Source: Chloroflexota bacterium
Lineage (GTDB): Bacteria > Chloroflexota > Anaerolineae > UBA1429
Direction of reading: 5' to 3'
DNA length: 64,000 nt
NCBI GenBank assembly: GCA_012719135.1
Contig: JAAYAW010000046.1
Location: 17,585-81,584 of the forward strand
The translations under genes and the position numbers were made by a program. Below, piece by piece: positions 8,509-17,273 of the stretch (positions are counted from its first letter, which is position 1; the number at the start of each line of letters is the position of its first letter). The notes beneath the pieces are model-generated. The model saw only the letters and a program-made list of their open reading frames with translations, made no database searches and was not told the origin of the DNA.

Positions 8509-9426
8509 GTGCAGCGCTATCGCAATCGCCGACTTGATGTGCTCCGCGCCTCCTCGAGGCGCTGGCTTGTGCTGGCGGCACTGATCTGTGCGCTGGCGGG
8601 TTGTGGCGGCCAGCAACTGGAAGGCCAGGTTAGCAACGCCGCCGGAACCATCGCCTCCATCCAGAACAAGGGCTCCGACACAATCGTCAATCTGGCGTTG
8701 GCCTGGGTAGAGGCCTATACGGCGGCGTACCCGCAGGTGAGCATCTCCGTCACCGGAGGCGGATCGGGCACGGGCATCGCCGCCATGATCAACGGAACAG
8801 TTGATATCGCGAACGCCTCCCGCGAGATGAAGGAAGAGGAGTACCAGGCTGCCCGCGCCAACGGCATCGAACCGATAGAGCATGTTGTCGCACAGGATGC
8901 CATCGCGGTGGTGGTCCACCCGGATAACCCGGTCGATCAACTCACGCTCCAACAGGTATCCGACATCTACACAGGCCGGATCACCAACTGGCTCCAGGTA
9001 GGGGGAGAGGATCGCCCCATCGTGCTGCTCTCGCGCGAGTCCAACTCGGGAACCTACGTCTACTTCCTCGAGAACGTCGTGCGCCTCGGGAAGGAGAGCG
9101 ATCTCCTGCTCTCGCCTGATACTCTGCTGATGCCATCATCAGAAGGCATTGGCGCCGAGGTCCGTCAGAACCGCAACGCCATCGGCTACGATGGCCTCGG
9201 GTATGTCACCCATGAGGAAAAGATGCTGGCAATCGCCAGGGACGACGCGGGCCCATACGTCCTGCCGTCGGCCTCGTCGGTCAACGATGGCACCTATGCG
9301 ATTGCTCGCCCCCTCTACATGTACACCGCGGGCGAGCCGACGGGCGCGGTGGCCAGTTTTATACAGTGGGTGTTAACGGAAGGGCAAGTGCAGGTAGATG
9401 ACCTGGGCTTTGTCCCCCTCCAATGA
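8509..9426 (+). CDS. pstS: Phosphate ABC transporter, phosphate-binding lipoprotein
   Basis: A 305-residue PstS. It begins with a basic stretch, a hydrophobic segment and the lipobox LAGC, so it is anchored as a lipoprotein. The binding-protein core has the PstS hallmarks KGSDTIVNLA, VTGGGSGTGIAAMINGTVDIANASR and SRESNSGTYVYFLENVV, which hold the phosphate through backbone and Ser/Asp contacts. I place the start at GTG 8509 after GGGAGA; the frame is open from 8407, but the longer form would bury the signal peptide. The gene overlaps pstC by four bases. Confidence 0.93.
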   Translation: MQRYRNRRLDVLRASSRRWLVLAALICALAGCGGQQLEGQVSNAAGTIASIQNKGSDTIVNLALAWVEAYTAAYPQVSISVTGGGSGTGIAAMINGTVDIANASREMKEEEYQAARANGIEPIEHVVAQDAIAVVVHPDNPVDQLTLQQVSDIYTGRITNWLQVGGEDRPIVLLSRESNSGTYVYFLENVVRLGKESDLLLSPDTLLMPSSEGIGAEVRQNRNAIGYDGLGYVTHEEKMLAIARDDAGPYVLPSASSVNDGTYAIARPLYMYTAGEPTGAVASFIQWVLTEGQVQVDDLGFVPLQ

Positions 9427-10349
9427 TAGAGGAGAAGATGCGTCGCTCCAGGAGAACTCTAGTTGCGTTGCGTTCCGGTCCTGAATGGGCGATCGAGGCC
9501 ATCATAAGGGTGCTGGGCGTCTCAACCATCGGGCTGGTGGCCCTCATCTTTATCTTTCTACTCACTGAAGGCCTACCAGCGTTCTTTGAGATCCCGCTCG
9601 GCAACCTGTTGGGGATCCGCTGGTACCCGACCTCAGAGCTCTATGGCACGCTGCCCCTGCTACTGGGCTCGGTTTTGATCACCGTCGTGGCCATGATCAT
9701 CGCCTTCCCGCTGGGCGTGTGCACGGCCGTCTTTATCCGCGAGATCGCTCCCGCCTGGGCTCGCGAGATTCTCAAACCGATGGTTGAGGTACTGGCAGGC
9801 ATCCCTTCCGTGGTGCTGGGCTTTTTCGGCATGGTCGTGCTGGCGCCCGTCGTCCGCGAGGGCCTGGGCGCACCCACCGGGCTAACGACATTCACGGGGG
9901 CGCTGGTGCTGGCCTACATGGCGCTGCCCACGATCATCAGCGTGGCTGAGGACGCCCTGGATGCCGTCCCAAAGAGCTACCGCGATGCAGGTTTGGCGAT
10001 GGGAGCCACCGAGTGGCAGACGATCTGGCGGGTGGTGCTGCCCGCCGCGCGATCGGGCATCCTCATGGCCCTTATGCTAGGTATGGGGCGCGCGATCGGT
10101 GAGACAATGGCGGTTATGATGGTCACCGGGAACGCGGCACGCATGCCCGTCGGGCTTGATGCTCTCCTGCGGCCTGTACGCACCATGACGGCCACGATCG
10201 CTGCCGAGATGGGCGAGGTCGCCAGCGGCAGCACGCACTATCATGTGCTGTTCGCGATCGCCCTGATTCTCTTTGTCCTGGTCTTTGCGATCACACTGGC
10301 GTCAGCCTCGGTGATGTTCCGTCGTCGGGAACGGGGAGGTCTGCGCTGA
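9423..10349 (+). CDS. pstC: Phosphate ABC transporter permease PstC
   Basis: A 308-residue inner-membrane permease with about six membrane segments. The cytoplasmic loop that contacts the ATPase is clear at MALPTIISVAEDALDAVPKSYRDAGLAMGATEWQTI (quoted only as landmark: SYRDAGLAMGATEWQT). The first segment begins near residue 30 and is followed by the PstC-type periplasmic loop. It starts at an ATGA overlap with pstS and ends one base into pstA, so translation is coupled across the operon. Confidence 0.92.
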   Translation: MIEEKMRRSRRTLVALRSGPEWAIEAIIRVLGVSTIGLVALIFIFLLTEGLPAFFEIPLGNLLGIRWYPTSELYGTLPLLLGSVLITVVAMIIAFPLGVCTAVFIREIAPAWAREILKPMVEVLAGIPSVVLGFFGMVVLAPVVREGLGAPTGLTTFTGALVLAYMALPTIISVAEDALDAVPKSYRDAGLAMGATEWQTIWRVVLPAARSGILMALMLGMGRAIGETMAVMMVTGNAARMPVGLDALLRPVRTMTATIAAEMGEVASGSTHYHVLFAIALILFVLVFAITLASASVMFRRRERGGLR

Positions 10350-11194
10350 TGAATCCGCACCTCGTACAGAAGCTGGGTTTTGGGCTGCTGGCCCTCATCA
10401 GCCTCGTCGTGGTGATCCCGATACTGCTTGTCATCGGCGCGATTCTCGCGCAGGGCGCGCCTGCAATCAGCGCCGAGTTCCTGACGGCCATGCCTCGCGA
10501 CGGCATGAAAGCCGGCGGCATCCTGCCCGCCATCGTGGGAACGCTGCTGCTGACGGCGGGCACGGGCCTGGTTGCGATACCGATGGGCGTGGGCGCCGCT
10601 ATCTATCTCTCAGAGTATGCCCGCGATACCGGGCTGACTCGCGCGGTACGGCTGGCCATTGTGAACCTGGCCAGCGTTCCATCGGTCGTCTACGGGCTCT
10701 TTGGTGTAGGTATATTCGTGCTGCTCCTCCAGTTCGGCACCTCGATTCTGGCGGGCTCGCTGACCCTGGCGATCATGACGCTTCCGGTGATCATCAGCAC
10801 CTCAGAGGAAGCCCTTCGCGCCGTACCTATGGAGTTCCGGACAGTGAGCGCCAGCCTGGGCGGCACCCCCTGGCAAGGCATCCGTCGCGTTGTACTGCCA
10901 CAGGCGTTGCCGGGCATCATCACGGGCGTCATCCTTGGGCTGCTCCGATCGGCAGGAGAGACGGCACCGATTCTGTTCACCGTCGCGGCGTTTTACTTGC
11001 CTGCTCTGCCCCAGTCCGTCATGGATCAGACCATGGCCCTTCCGTACCACCTGTATGTCATCAGCACGCAGGTCCCGGGCATGCCCCTCAGTATTCAGTT
11101 CGGGACAGCCCTGACTCTGCTCATCTACGTACTCTCCATGAACGTGATCGCCACGCTCATCCGCGGCTACTTTAGGCGCAGGCGCGAATGGTAG
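10349..11194 (+). CDS. pstA: Phosphate ABC transporter permease PstA
   Basis: A 281-residue partner permease of PstC. The family coupling motif is seen as SEEALRAVPMEFRTVSASLG followed by GTPWQGIRRVVLPQALPG. Six hydrophobic segments can be traced, with the last ending in an RRRREW tail. It overlaps pstC by one base and the next gene, pstB1, by seven. PstC and PstA together form the phosphate channel. Confidence 0.92.
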   Translation: MNPHLVQKLGFGLLALISLVVVIPILLVIGAILAQGAPAISAEFLTAMPRDGMKAGGILPAIVGTLLLTAGTGLVAIPMGVGAAIYLSEYARDTGLTRAVRLAIVNLASVPSVVYGLFGVGIFVLLLQFGTSILAGSLTLAIMTLPVIISTSEEALRAVPMEFRTVSASLGGTPWQGIRRVVLPQALPGIITGVILGLLRSAGETAPILFTVAAFYLPALPQSVMDQTMALPYHLYVISTQVPGMPLSIQFGTALTLLIYVLSMNVIATLIRGYFRRRREW

Positions 11195-11946
11195 AAACCA
11201 AGATCCGCGTTGACCACGTAAGCTACTGGTACAGCGGCAACCAGGCACTGAGTGACATCAGCCTGGAGGTGCCGGCACGCAGCGTTACGGTGTTCTTTGG
11301 CCCAGCGGGGGGTGGCAAGACGACGCTGCTCCGCCTGATCAACCGTCTGAACGCGCAGCTGGAGAACACGCGCATGGAGGGTAGCATCCTGGTAGATGGG
11401 GAGGATATCTACGCTCCCACGGTGTCGCTACCCGAGCTGAGGCGCAGGGCGGGCATGGTCTTTGCGCTCCCCCTGCCGCTTCCCGGCACGATACGGCAGA
11501 ATGTGCTCTACGGTCCTTCGCTTGCCGGGATTCGGGATCGCGCCCGCCTTGACGGGATTCTGTACAGGAGCCTGGTTCAGGCCGCGCTCTGGGATGAGGT
11601 GAAGGATCGCCTGGATAGCCCGGCAAGTGGCTTCTCAGGAGGCCAGCAGCAGCGACTGTGTATCGCCCGCAGCCTGGCAGTCGAGCCAGATATCCTGTTG
11701 CTCGACGAGCCGACCTCGGGGCTCGATCCGATTTCCACGGCCAAAGTGGAGCAGTCGCTGATGGAGCTCAAGGAGCAGTACACCATCATCCTGGTGCCCC
11801 ACAGCGTACAGCAGGCGGCCCGCGTGGCGGATTACGCGGCCTTTTTCCTCATGGGCGAACTCGTAGAGCAAGGCTCCGGCGAGGCGTTGTTCACCCGTGC
11901 GCGTGACCAGCGCACAGAGGACTATGTGACGGGGCGCTTTGGCTGA
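11188..11946 (+). CDS. pstB: Phosphate ABC transporter ATPase, paralogue 1 (altered Q-loop)
   Basis: A 252-residue PstB-type ATPase. Walker A GPAGGGKTT, ABC signature FSGGQQQRL, Walker B LLLDEPTSGLD and the H-loop His (VPHSVQQAAR) are present. The Q-loop, normally MVFQRPNPFP in PstB, reads MVFALPLPLP, so the conserved glutamine is replaced by alanine. The start overlaps pstA. A second, more typical pstB follows 28 bases later. The two may form a heterodimer (see findings). Assignment to the phosphate system rests on sequence similarity and on the operon. Confidence 0.88.
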   Translation: MVETKIRVDHVSYWYSGNQALSDISLEVPARSVTVFFGPAGGGKTTLLRLINRLNAQLENTRMEGSILVDGEDIYAPTVSLPELRRRAGMVFALPLPLPGTIRQNVLYGPSLAGIRDRARLDGILYRSLVQAALWDEVKDRLDSPASGFSGGQQQRLCIARSLAVEPDILLLDEPTSGLDPISTAKVEQSLMELKEQYTIILVPHSVQQAARVADYAAFFLMGELVEQGSGEALFTRARDQRTEDYVTGRFG

Positions 11947-11974
11947 GCGGCACCAGCGGAGAGGCACATCCAGA

Positions 11975-12742
11975 ATGATCAAGATACGAGCGGAGCATGT
12001 GGACGCCTACTATGGCGCCAAGCAGGTGCTCGCGGATATATCGCTGGACATCAAGGAACGCCAGATCACGGCGCTTATCGGTCCCTCAGGCTGTGGCAAG
12101 TCCACCTTTATGCGTTGCCTGAACCGGATGAACGACTCGGTGCGCATCTTTTCCCTTCGGGGAGATGTCTACCTGGACGGCGATCCCATCTATGCGGACA
12201 CCTACGATGTGGTGCAGCTGCGCCAGCGCGTAGGCATGGTTTTCCAGCGCCCCAACCCTTTCCCGCAGACTGTCTACGACAACGTGGCCTTTGGGCCGCG
12301 CGTCGTCGCTAGAGAGCGTGGCGCCGATCTGGACTCGATCGTCGAGGAAAGCTTACGCCGGGTTGGCCTCTGGCAGGAGCTCCGTGACAAGCTCACGCAG
12401 GATGCGCTGTCGCTTTCCCTCGGCCAGCAGCAGCGCCTGTGCCTCGCACGCGTCCTATCGACGCGACCAGAGGTGATCCTGATGGACGAGCCGGCCTCCG
12501 CCCTGGACCCGATCGAGACGTTGCGCATTGAAGACCTGATGCGGGAGCTCATAGAGCTGTACACAATCGTAATTGTGACACACAACATGCAGCAAGCGGC
12601 CCGCGTGTCGGATTGGACGGCCTTTTTCCTCACCGATGACGGCCTCACGGGCAAACTGGTCGAGTACGGAGAGACTGGGCAGATCTTTACCCAGCCGGAT
12701 GACAAGCGCACAATCGACTATATCACGGGACGATTCGGTTAG
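11975..12742 (+). CDS. pstB: Phosphate ABC transporter ATPase, paralogue 2 (altered signature)
   Basis: A 255-residue PstB. Walker A GPSGCGKST, Q-loop MVFQRPNPFPQTVYDN and H-loop VTHNMQQAARVSD are canonical PstB, as is the Walker B MDEPASALDP. The ABC signature, normally LSGGQ, reads LSLGQQQRL, with a bulky Leu in place of the first Gly. I start at ATG 11975 (GGAGAGG upstream) rather than at 11939, because the shorter form matches the PstB N-terminus. It ends 34 bases before phoU. Confidence 0.9.
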   Translation: MIKIRAEHVDAYYGAKQVLADISLDIKERQITALIGPSGCGKSTFMRCLNRMNDSVRIFSLRGDVYLDGDPIYADTYDVVQLRQRVGMVFQRPNPFPQTVYDNVAFGPRVVARERGADLDSIVEESLRRVGLWQELRDKLTQDALSLSLGQQQRLCLARVLSTRPEVILMDEPASALDPIETLRIEDLMRELIELYTIVIVTHNMQQAARVSDWTAFFLTDDGLTGKLVEYGETGQIFTQPDDKRTIDYITGRFG

Positions 12743-12776
12743 GTCGACCCACAGCGCCTGTAGAAAGGGACACCCC

Positions 12777-13454
12777 ATGCTGAGAAGACGCTTCGAGGGC
12801 GAGCTAAAGAGGCTGCAGGATGAGGTCCTCGGACTGGGCTATGCCGTGCAGCGCGCCATCACGGAAGCGGTGGATGGCCTGAAGGTACGCAATCTGGACG
12901 TCTCCCAGCAGATCATAGCCGGAGACTCGGAGATCAACAGGAAGCGATTCCAGATCGAGGCCGACGTCCTCGTACTCATCGCCACTCAGCAACCGATGGC
13001 CCGCGATCTGCGCGCCCTGGCGGCCATTCTGGACATTATCCGCGAACTGGAGCGTACCGGAGACTATGCCAAGGGCATTGCCAAGATCAGCCTGAACATC
13101 GGCGAAGAGGAACTGATCAAACCTCTCCTGGACATCCCGCGCATGTCCGAGAAGGCCATGGACATGCTAGGGCGAGCCCTTCGAGCCTATATAGATAACG
13201 ATGATCGGTCCGCCAGAGAGATCGCTCTGGAGGACGATGAGGTCGATGGCCTCTACAATCAGGTCCGGCACGAGCTTGTGACGCTGATCCTCGCCGACCC
13301 CTCGCGCGTGGAGCAGGCCAATATGCTCCTCTGGGCCGCCCACAACCTCGAGCGCGCCGCAGATCGTGTGACCAACATCTGTGAGCGAGTGGTTTTCTCC
13401 GCGACAGGGGAGCTGGGAGAGTTGCCAAACTCACCGGATCAAAGCGACGCCTGA
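12777..13454 (+). CDS. phoU: Phosphate-signalling complex protein PhoU
   Basis: A 225-residue all-helical PhoU with the two repeated three-helix bundles typical of the family. Each bundle shows the metal-binding E/DxxxD-type motif (RELERTGDYAKGIAKI near residue 84; NLERAADRVTNICERV near residue 190). PhoU links the Pst transporter to phosphate sensing and damps transport. Start ATG 12777 follows GAAAGGGA; the frame is open further upstream but overlaps pstB2. It is the last gene of the pst operon; no phoR/phoB pair is in the window. Confidence 0.92.
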   Translation: MLRRRFEGELKRLQDEVLGLGYAVQRAITEAVDGLKVRNLDVSQQIIAGDSEINRKRFQIEADVLVLIATQQPMARDLRALAAILDIIRELERTGDYAKGIAKISLNIGEEELIKPLLDIPRMSEKAMDMLGRALRAYIDNDDRSAREIALEDDEVDGLYNQVRHELVTLILADPSRVEQANMLLWAAHNLERAADRVTNICERVVFSATGELGELPNSPDQSDA

Positions 13455-13503
13455 TCGCTGCCCGGATCAAACGCAACGGCCGTATTTACGAAAGGAGCTA
13501 CTC

Positions 13504-14016
13504 ATGGAGACCCTCAAGACGATCCTTGAACGGCGCAGTATCCGAACCTACCGAGACGCACCGATCCCGGCATCGGATCTGAAGCAGGTCTTGGAGGCTG
13601 GGAGGCAGGCGCCCTCTGCAGCGAACCGCCAGCCCTGGCACTTTGTCGTCGTGGGCGACCCTGAAGCAAAGGCCCGCGTCGCACAGGCCTGTAACAATCA
13701 GATGTGGATGGCGGATGCGGCCTATATCCTGGTAGCCGTCGGCCTGCCACAGGTCTCCGAGAGATGGTACCGCGTGGACGTGGCGATTGCCCTGGAGAAC
13801 ATGGTTCTGGCGGCAGCGTCGCTCGGCTATGGCACCTGCTGGATCGGCGCCTTTTCCAACGAGGCGGTGCGCGCCGCGTGTGGCATTCCGGAAGAGGGCA
13901 CCGTCGTGGCCTGCACGCCGTTGGGCGTCCCGGACGTCACGCCACCAGCCCGCCAGCGCAAGGAGTGGGGCGAGGTCTTTTCCTGCGACTCGTACGGGAA
14001 CCCCCTCAACATCTAG
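13504..14016 (+). CDS. Nitroreductase family protein
   Basis: A 170-residue FMN-dependent oxidoreductase of the compact nitroreductase type. Typical features are the N-terminal ERRSIRTYRDAPIP, the flavin-binding RQAPSAANRQPWHFVVV and the GYGTCWIGAF segment near the C-terminal third. Such enzymes reduce nitro compounds, quinones or other acceptors with NAD(P)H; the natural substrate is not evident. ATG 13504 is preceded by AAAGGAG. It lies 49 bases after phoU and could be read from the same transcript, but has no obvious role in phosphate uptake. Confidence 0.87.
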   Translation: METLKTILERRSIRTYRDAPIPASDLKQVLEAGRQAPSAANRQPWHFVVVGDPEAKARVAQACNNQMWMADAAYILVAVGLPQVSERWYRVDVAIALENMVLAAASLGYGTCWIGAFSNEAVRAACGIPEEGTVVACTPLGVPDVTPPARQRKEWGEVFSCDSYGNPLNI

Positions 14017-14193
14017 CCTCTGACAGCCGGTTCGGCCGATAGTCACGGCTCGAGTTGCGCCACGGCGTCATCTCGCACAAGGGAACCGTGGGCGCGCTCG
14101 AGGCGTCCTAGAGGTACGGACCGGCAACCGGCGCCTCGGCAGAGGTCGGTCGCCTGAGTCGGCCTGTCTGACACGAGGAGAGGCATACACAAG

Positions 14194-17076
14194 ATGGATA
14201 CAGAAACGCCACACGCGCCCAAGGCGCTGTACTATGTGCTCGGCGGCGGGCTGGCCCTCGTGCTGGTAGCCCTGGGCATCTGGGCCGTGCACGGATCCGC
14301 TGGCGCTCCAGAGACGCCTCCTCCGGATGCGACGCGGGTGCCCCTGTTGTCCACTCCGCTCCCCGGCGAGCCGGCCGACGCGAGGCTCGTGTGGCGGAGG
14401 GTCGGTGGCATTGCCGGCTATTGCGAGAGGCTGTTCATCGACCAGGACAACCGTGCCGTCTTTGGTGAATGTGAGAGCCCCTTGCGGGTGGGCGATCTCA
14501 CTGCGGATGAGATCACCCGGCTGATTTCCTTCCGGGTCCGCTATAGCACGATAGACGCCGTCACGGAGGATAATCCGGGCGGGCCGGACAACCTGCAACT
14601 CCAGTTGCATCTTTCGGGAACGGGCACGCGCGCGGCCACAGAGGCCGACCGTGCCGTCATTCTAGGATGGGCTCAGGCGGTGTATGAGCGTCTGAGCAGC
14701 CAGATCCTGCGGGATGAACTGGTCGCGCAGGCTCGCCTTGATCTGGCGACCCGGCTTGGCATCAGTGCCGACGCCATACTGACGGACTCTGTCGAATCGG
14801 TGCAGTGGCTGGATACCTGCCTTGGGCTGGCAGGCGACGACTGCGAACAGACGACCACACCCGGATACCGGATCTGGTTGAGCGCCGACGGCCGCGCTTA
14901 CCAGTATCGCACCGACACGTTCAGCGCCGTCCGGGCCGCGAATGGGCCCGCAACCGAGGCTTCCTCGCCAGCACCGACGGAGCAGGCCACCTCCGCACCG
15001 ACGTCGACGGTGACGCCTGCGCCCTCGCTCACTGCGGGTTCTCCAACGAACACGCCCCCCCCCACGGAGACCATTGCGCCGATCCCCATCGATTACTGGC
15101 TGGGCGAGTACTGGAGCAACGTCACGTTCACGGGCGCGCCCGCGATGACGCGGCAGGATCAGGCGATCGAGTTTGACTGGGGTTATGGGGCGCCGACGTC
15201 GCGCCTGCCGGCCGATTCCTTTGGCGTTCGCTGGTCACGCCGGATCTCTTTGGCGGGTGGGCGCTATGCGTTCTCCCTCCAGTATGACGATGCCGTGCGG
15301 CTGTGGGTCGACGGGGTGTTGCTCATAGACCGCTGGGTTACGGGCCCTGGTGCGGTCACCGTACAGCGCGATCTCGCGCCCGGCTACCACGACGTCCTGC
15401 TCACGTACGTCGAACACACCGGGTTGGCTCGCGTTAGGCTGAATTGGGACCTCGCCCCCGGAACCCCCACACCGTCTGCGACGCCGCCCTTCACCGGTTG
15501 GCGCGGCGAGTACTACCCGAACGTGAACCTGGAGGGCACCCCCGTGCTGGTTCGCGACGATGCCGCTATCGATTTCCAGTGGGGCGCTAACGCGCCGTCC
15601 TCCGGGCTCCCCGCAGACCGCTTCTCCGTGCGCTGGACGCGGGCGCTGGCCTTCAGCCAGGGGCCCTATCGCTTTGTGGTGCGCGCCGACGACGGCATCC
15701 GCCTCTTTGTGGATGACCGCCCTGTGGTGAGTGCCTGGGATAGCACCGGCGACCGCACGTATGAAGGGCACATCTGGCTGCCGGCAGGGACCCATACTGT
15801 CCGTGTGGAGTTCCGCGAGCACCTGGGGAATGCTCGCGCACACATGTCATACGGAGCGATCGGCAGCTTTAGCGGATGGCGCGGCGAGTACTATCCGAAC
15901 CCTGATCTGGCGGGCCTGCCGGCCATGGTTCGGGACGACGCCGAACTGGACTTTGACTGGGGGGCAGGGGCGCCGGCGCCCCTCGTCCCAGCGGATACGT
16001 GGAGTGCCCGCTGGACTCGGCAGGTGCAACTGAGCGCTGGGAGATATCGCTTTAGCGCCTTTGCCGACGACGGAGTGCGTTACTACGTGGACGGCCAGCG
16101 CATCATCGACGCGTGGCGCGACTCACCGGGGGCCCTGCATCAAGCGGAGGTTGATCTGGCAACGGGCCTACACACCCTTCAGATCGAGTACTATGAGCGA
16201 GGCGGCATGGCGGTCCTCCGGGCGGGATGGTCGCTGGTGATCGTTCCGACAGCTACCGCGACGGCTATCCGCACGCCGACAGTCACAGCAACGGCTACCC
16301 CGACTGTAACGGAGTCGCCCACAGCCACGGCCAGTGTGACGCCGTCGCCAACCGACACCCCGACGCCGACCGCCACGGCCACCGCCACCGAAACACCCAC
16401 CGAGACGGCTACGCCGGATGGAGTTGGTCCTGGCGGCGAGAACACGGCCACGCCAACAGCAACCGCTACGGCCACGGCCACAGAGACTGCCACAGCCACA
16501 GCAACGGCGACGGCCACAGCAACGGCCACCAGGACGGCCACACCGACCGGAACAGTGACTGCCGATGCATGGACCGTCCTGTACTACAGCTCACCCCTGC
16601 TCGCAGGCACTCCCGTGGCATCGGAAGTGATCTCGGCGACGGACACCCTCGAGTTCGATTGGGTTGAGGAGCCGCCTCCGGCTGAGATCGATCTGGAGAA
16701 GCTGGGTGCTCGCCTGAACACGGTGCGCGCGCTCGAATCGGGCGTCTACCAGTTCCGTGTGGCCGGAGAGGGCCGCCTGCGCCTGTCCATCGATGGCCGT
16801 ACGGTCATTGACCGCTGGCGCGCGGGCGAGTGGGAGGAGGTGGCGATCGCCCCCTTGCGGGCCGGTCGGCACCGGATCGTGCTGTCCTTTGGGGCAGCGC
16901 CAGGCCGTGATCCCTGGCTGACGTATGAGTTAAGTTTGGCCAGCACGCCGGAAATCCCGACACGTCAGATCACAACTCCGGCCCCGTTGGTGGAGCCGGG
17001 GCAGCCCACATCGCCGGACGTCCGTGGCCAGCCCTCCGCCACGCCCGAACCCTGGTGGTACCGATTCCGCTGGTAG
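14194..17076 (+). CDS. Membrane-anchored protein with four PA14-type domains
   Basis: A 960-residue protein. Residues 9-32 form one membrane segment, so the rest is probably outside. Residues 35-255 are an unrecognised region, followed by a Thr/Pro linker. Three clear PA14-like beta domains lie at about 296-420, 432-552 and 559-682, each with a GEYW/GEYYPN opening, a DxFxxRWxR strand and a DDxxRLWVDG-type turn. A second TAT/PT-rich linker spans 683-790 and a fourth, more divergent PA14-like domain 791-917. PA14 domains usually bind carbohydrate. The role is unknown; a cell-surface glycan-binding protein is a fair guess. Confidence 0.75.
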   Translation: MDTETPHAPKALYYVLGGGLALVLVALGIWAVHGSAGAPETPPPDATRVPLLSTPLPGEPADARLVWRRVGGIAGYCERLFIDQDNRAVFGECESPLRVGDLTADEITRLISFRVRYSTIDAVTEDNPGGPDNLQLQLHLSGTGTRAATEADRAVILGWAQAVYERLSSQILRDELVAQARLDLATRLGISADAILTDSVESVQWLDTCLGLAGDDCEQTTTPGYRIWLSADGRAYQYRTDTFSAVRAANGPATEASSPAPTEQATSAPTSTVTPAPSLTAGSPTNTPPPTETIAPIPIDYWLGEYWSNVTFTGAPAMTRQDQAIEFDWGYGAPTSRLPADSFGVRWSRRISLAGGRYAFSLQYDDAVRLWVDGVLLIDRWVTGPGAVTVQRDLAPGYHDVLLTYVEHTGLARVRLNWDLAPGTPTPSATPPFTGWRGEYYPNVNLEGTPVLVRDDAAIDFQWGANAPSSGLPADRFSVRWTRALAFSQGPYRFVVRADDGIRLFVDDRPVVSAWDSTGDRTYEGHIWLPAGTHTVRVEFREHLGNARAHMSYGAIGSFSGWRGEYYPNPDLAGLPAMVRDDAELDFDWGAGAPAPLVPADTWSARWTRQVQLSAGRYRFSAFADDGVRYYVDGQRIIDAWRDSPGALHQAEVDLATGLHTLQIEYYERGGMAVLRAGWSLVIVPTATATAIRTPTVTATATPTVTESPTATASVTPSPTDTPTPTATATATETPTETATPDGVGPGGENTATPTATATATATETATATATATATATATRTATPTGTVTADAWTVLYYSSPLLAGTPVASEVISATDTLEFDWVEEPPPAEIDLEKLGARLNTVRALESGVYQFRVAGEGRLRLSIDGRTVIDRWRAGEWEEVAIAPLRAGRHRIVLSFGAAPGRDPWLTYELSLASTPEIPTRQITTPAPLVEPGQPTSPDVRGQPSATPEPWWYRFRW
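16246..16557 (+). repeat. Simple-sequence repeat coding for Thr/Ala/Pro linker
   Basis: A run of imperfect ACGGCCACAGCAACG-type units within the PA14 gene, encoding TATATAT and TPT strings. Because the repeat is poor in stop codons all nearby frames are open, which produces spurious Val/Ala-rich open frames on the opposite strand. Such tracts are prone to slippage, so linker length may vary between strains. Confidence 0.8.
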
Positions 17077-17273
17077 ACGATAGTCGCTGCGCCATGCGAG
17101 TTAGCAGAAGACGCCCGGGCCCGTGGCCCGGCATGGCCGGTTAGCCCGCCACGTGTATGCTGCCGGGCACATTCCTGCGATGGTGAGACGCTGCTTCGTC
17201 GGGCGCGAGGTCGCGCTCCGGTCACGAGGGCGGTATACTGAGTGCCAAGCATCAAGAAACGAGGGAAGGCGCC

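Noticed and set aside
16191..16541. Val/Ala-repeat open frame on the minus strand
   Set aside because: It is the complement of the Thr/Ala simple-sequence linker in the PA14 gene and arises from the repeat alone.
16240..16560. CRISPR-like repeat array
   Set aside because: The units are short, contiguous, variable and in frame within a coding linker; there are no spacers and no cas genes.
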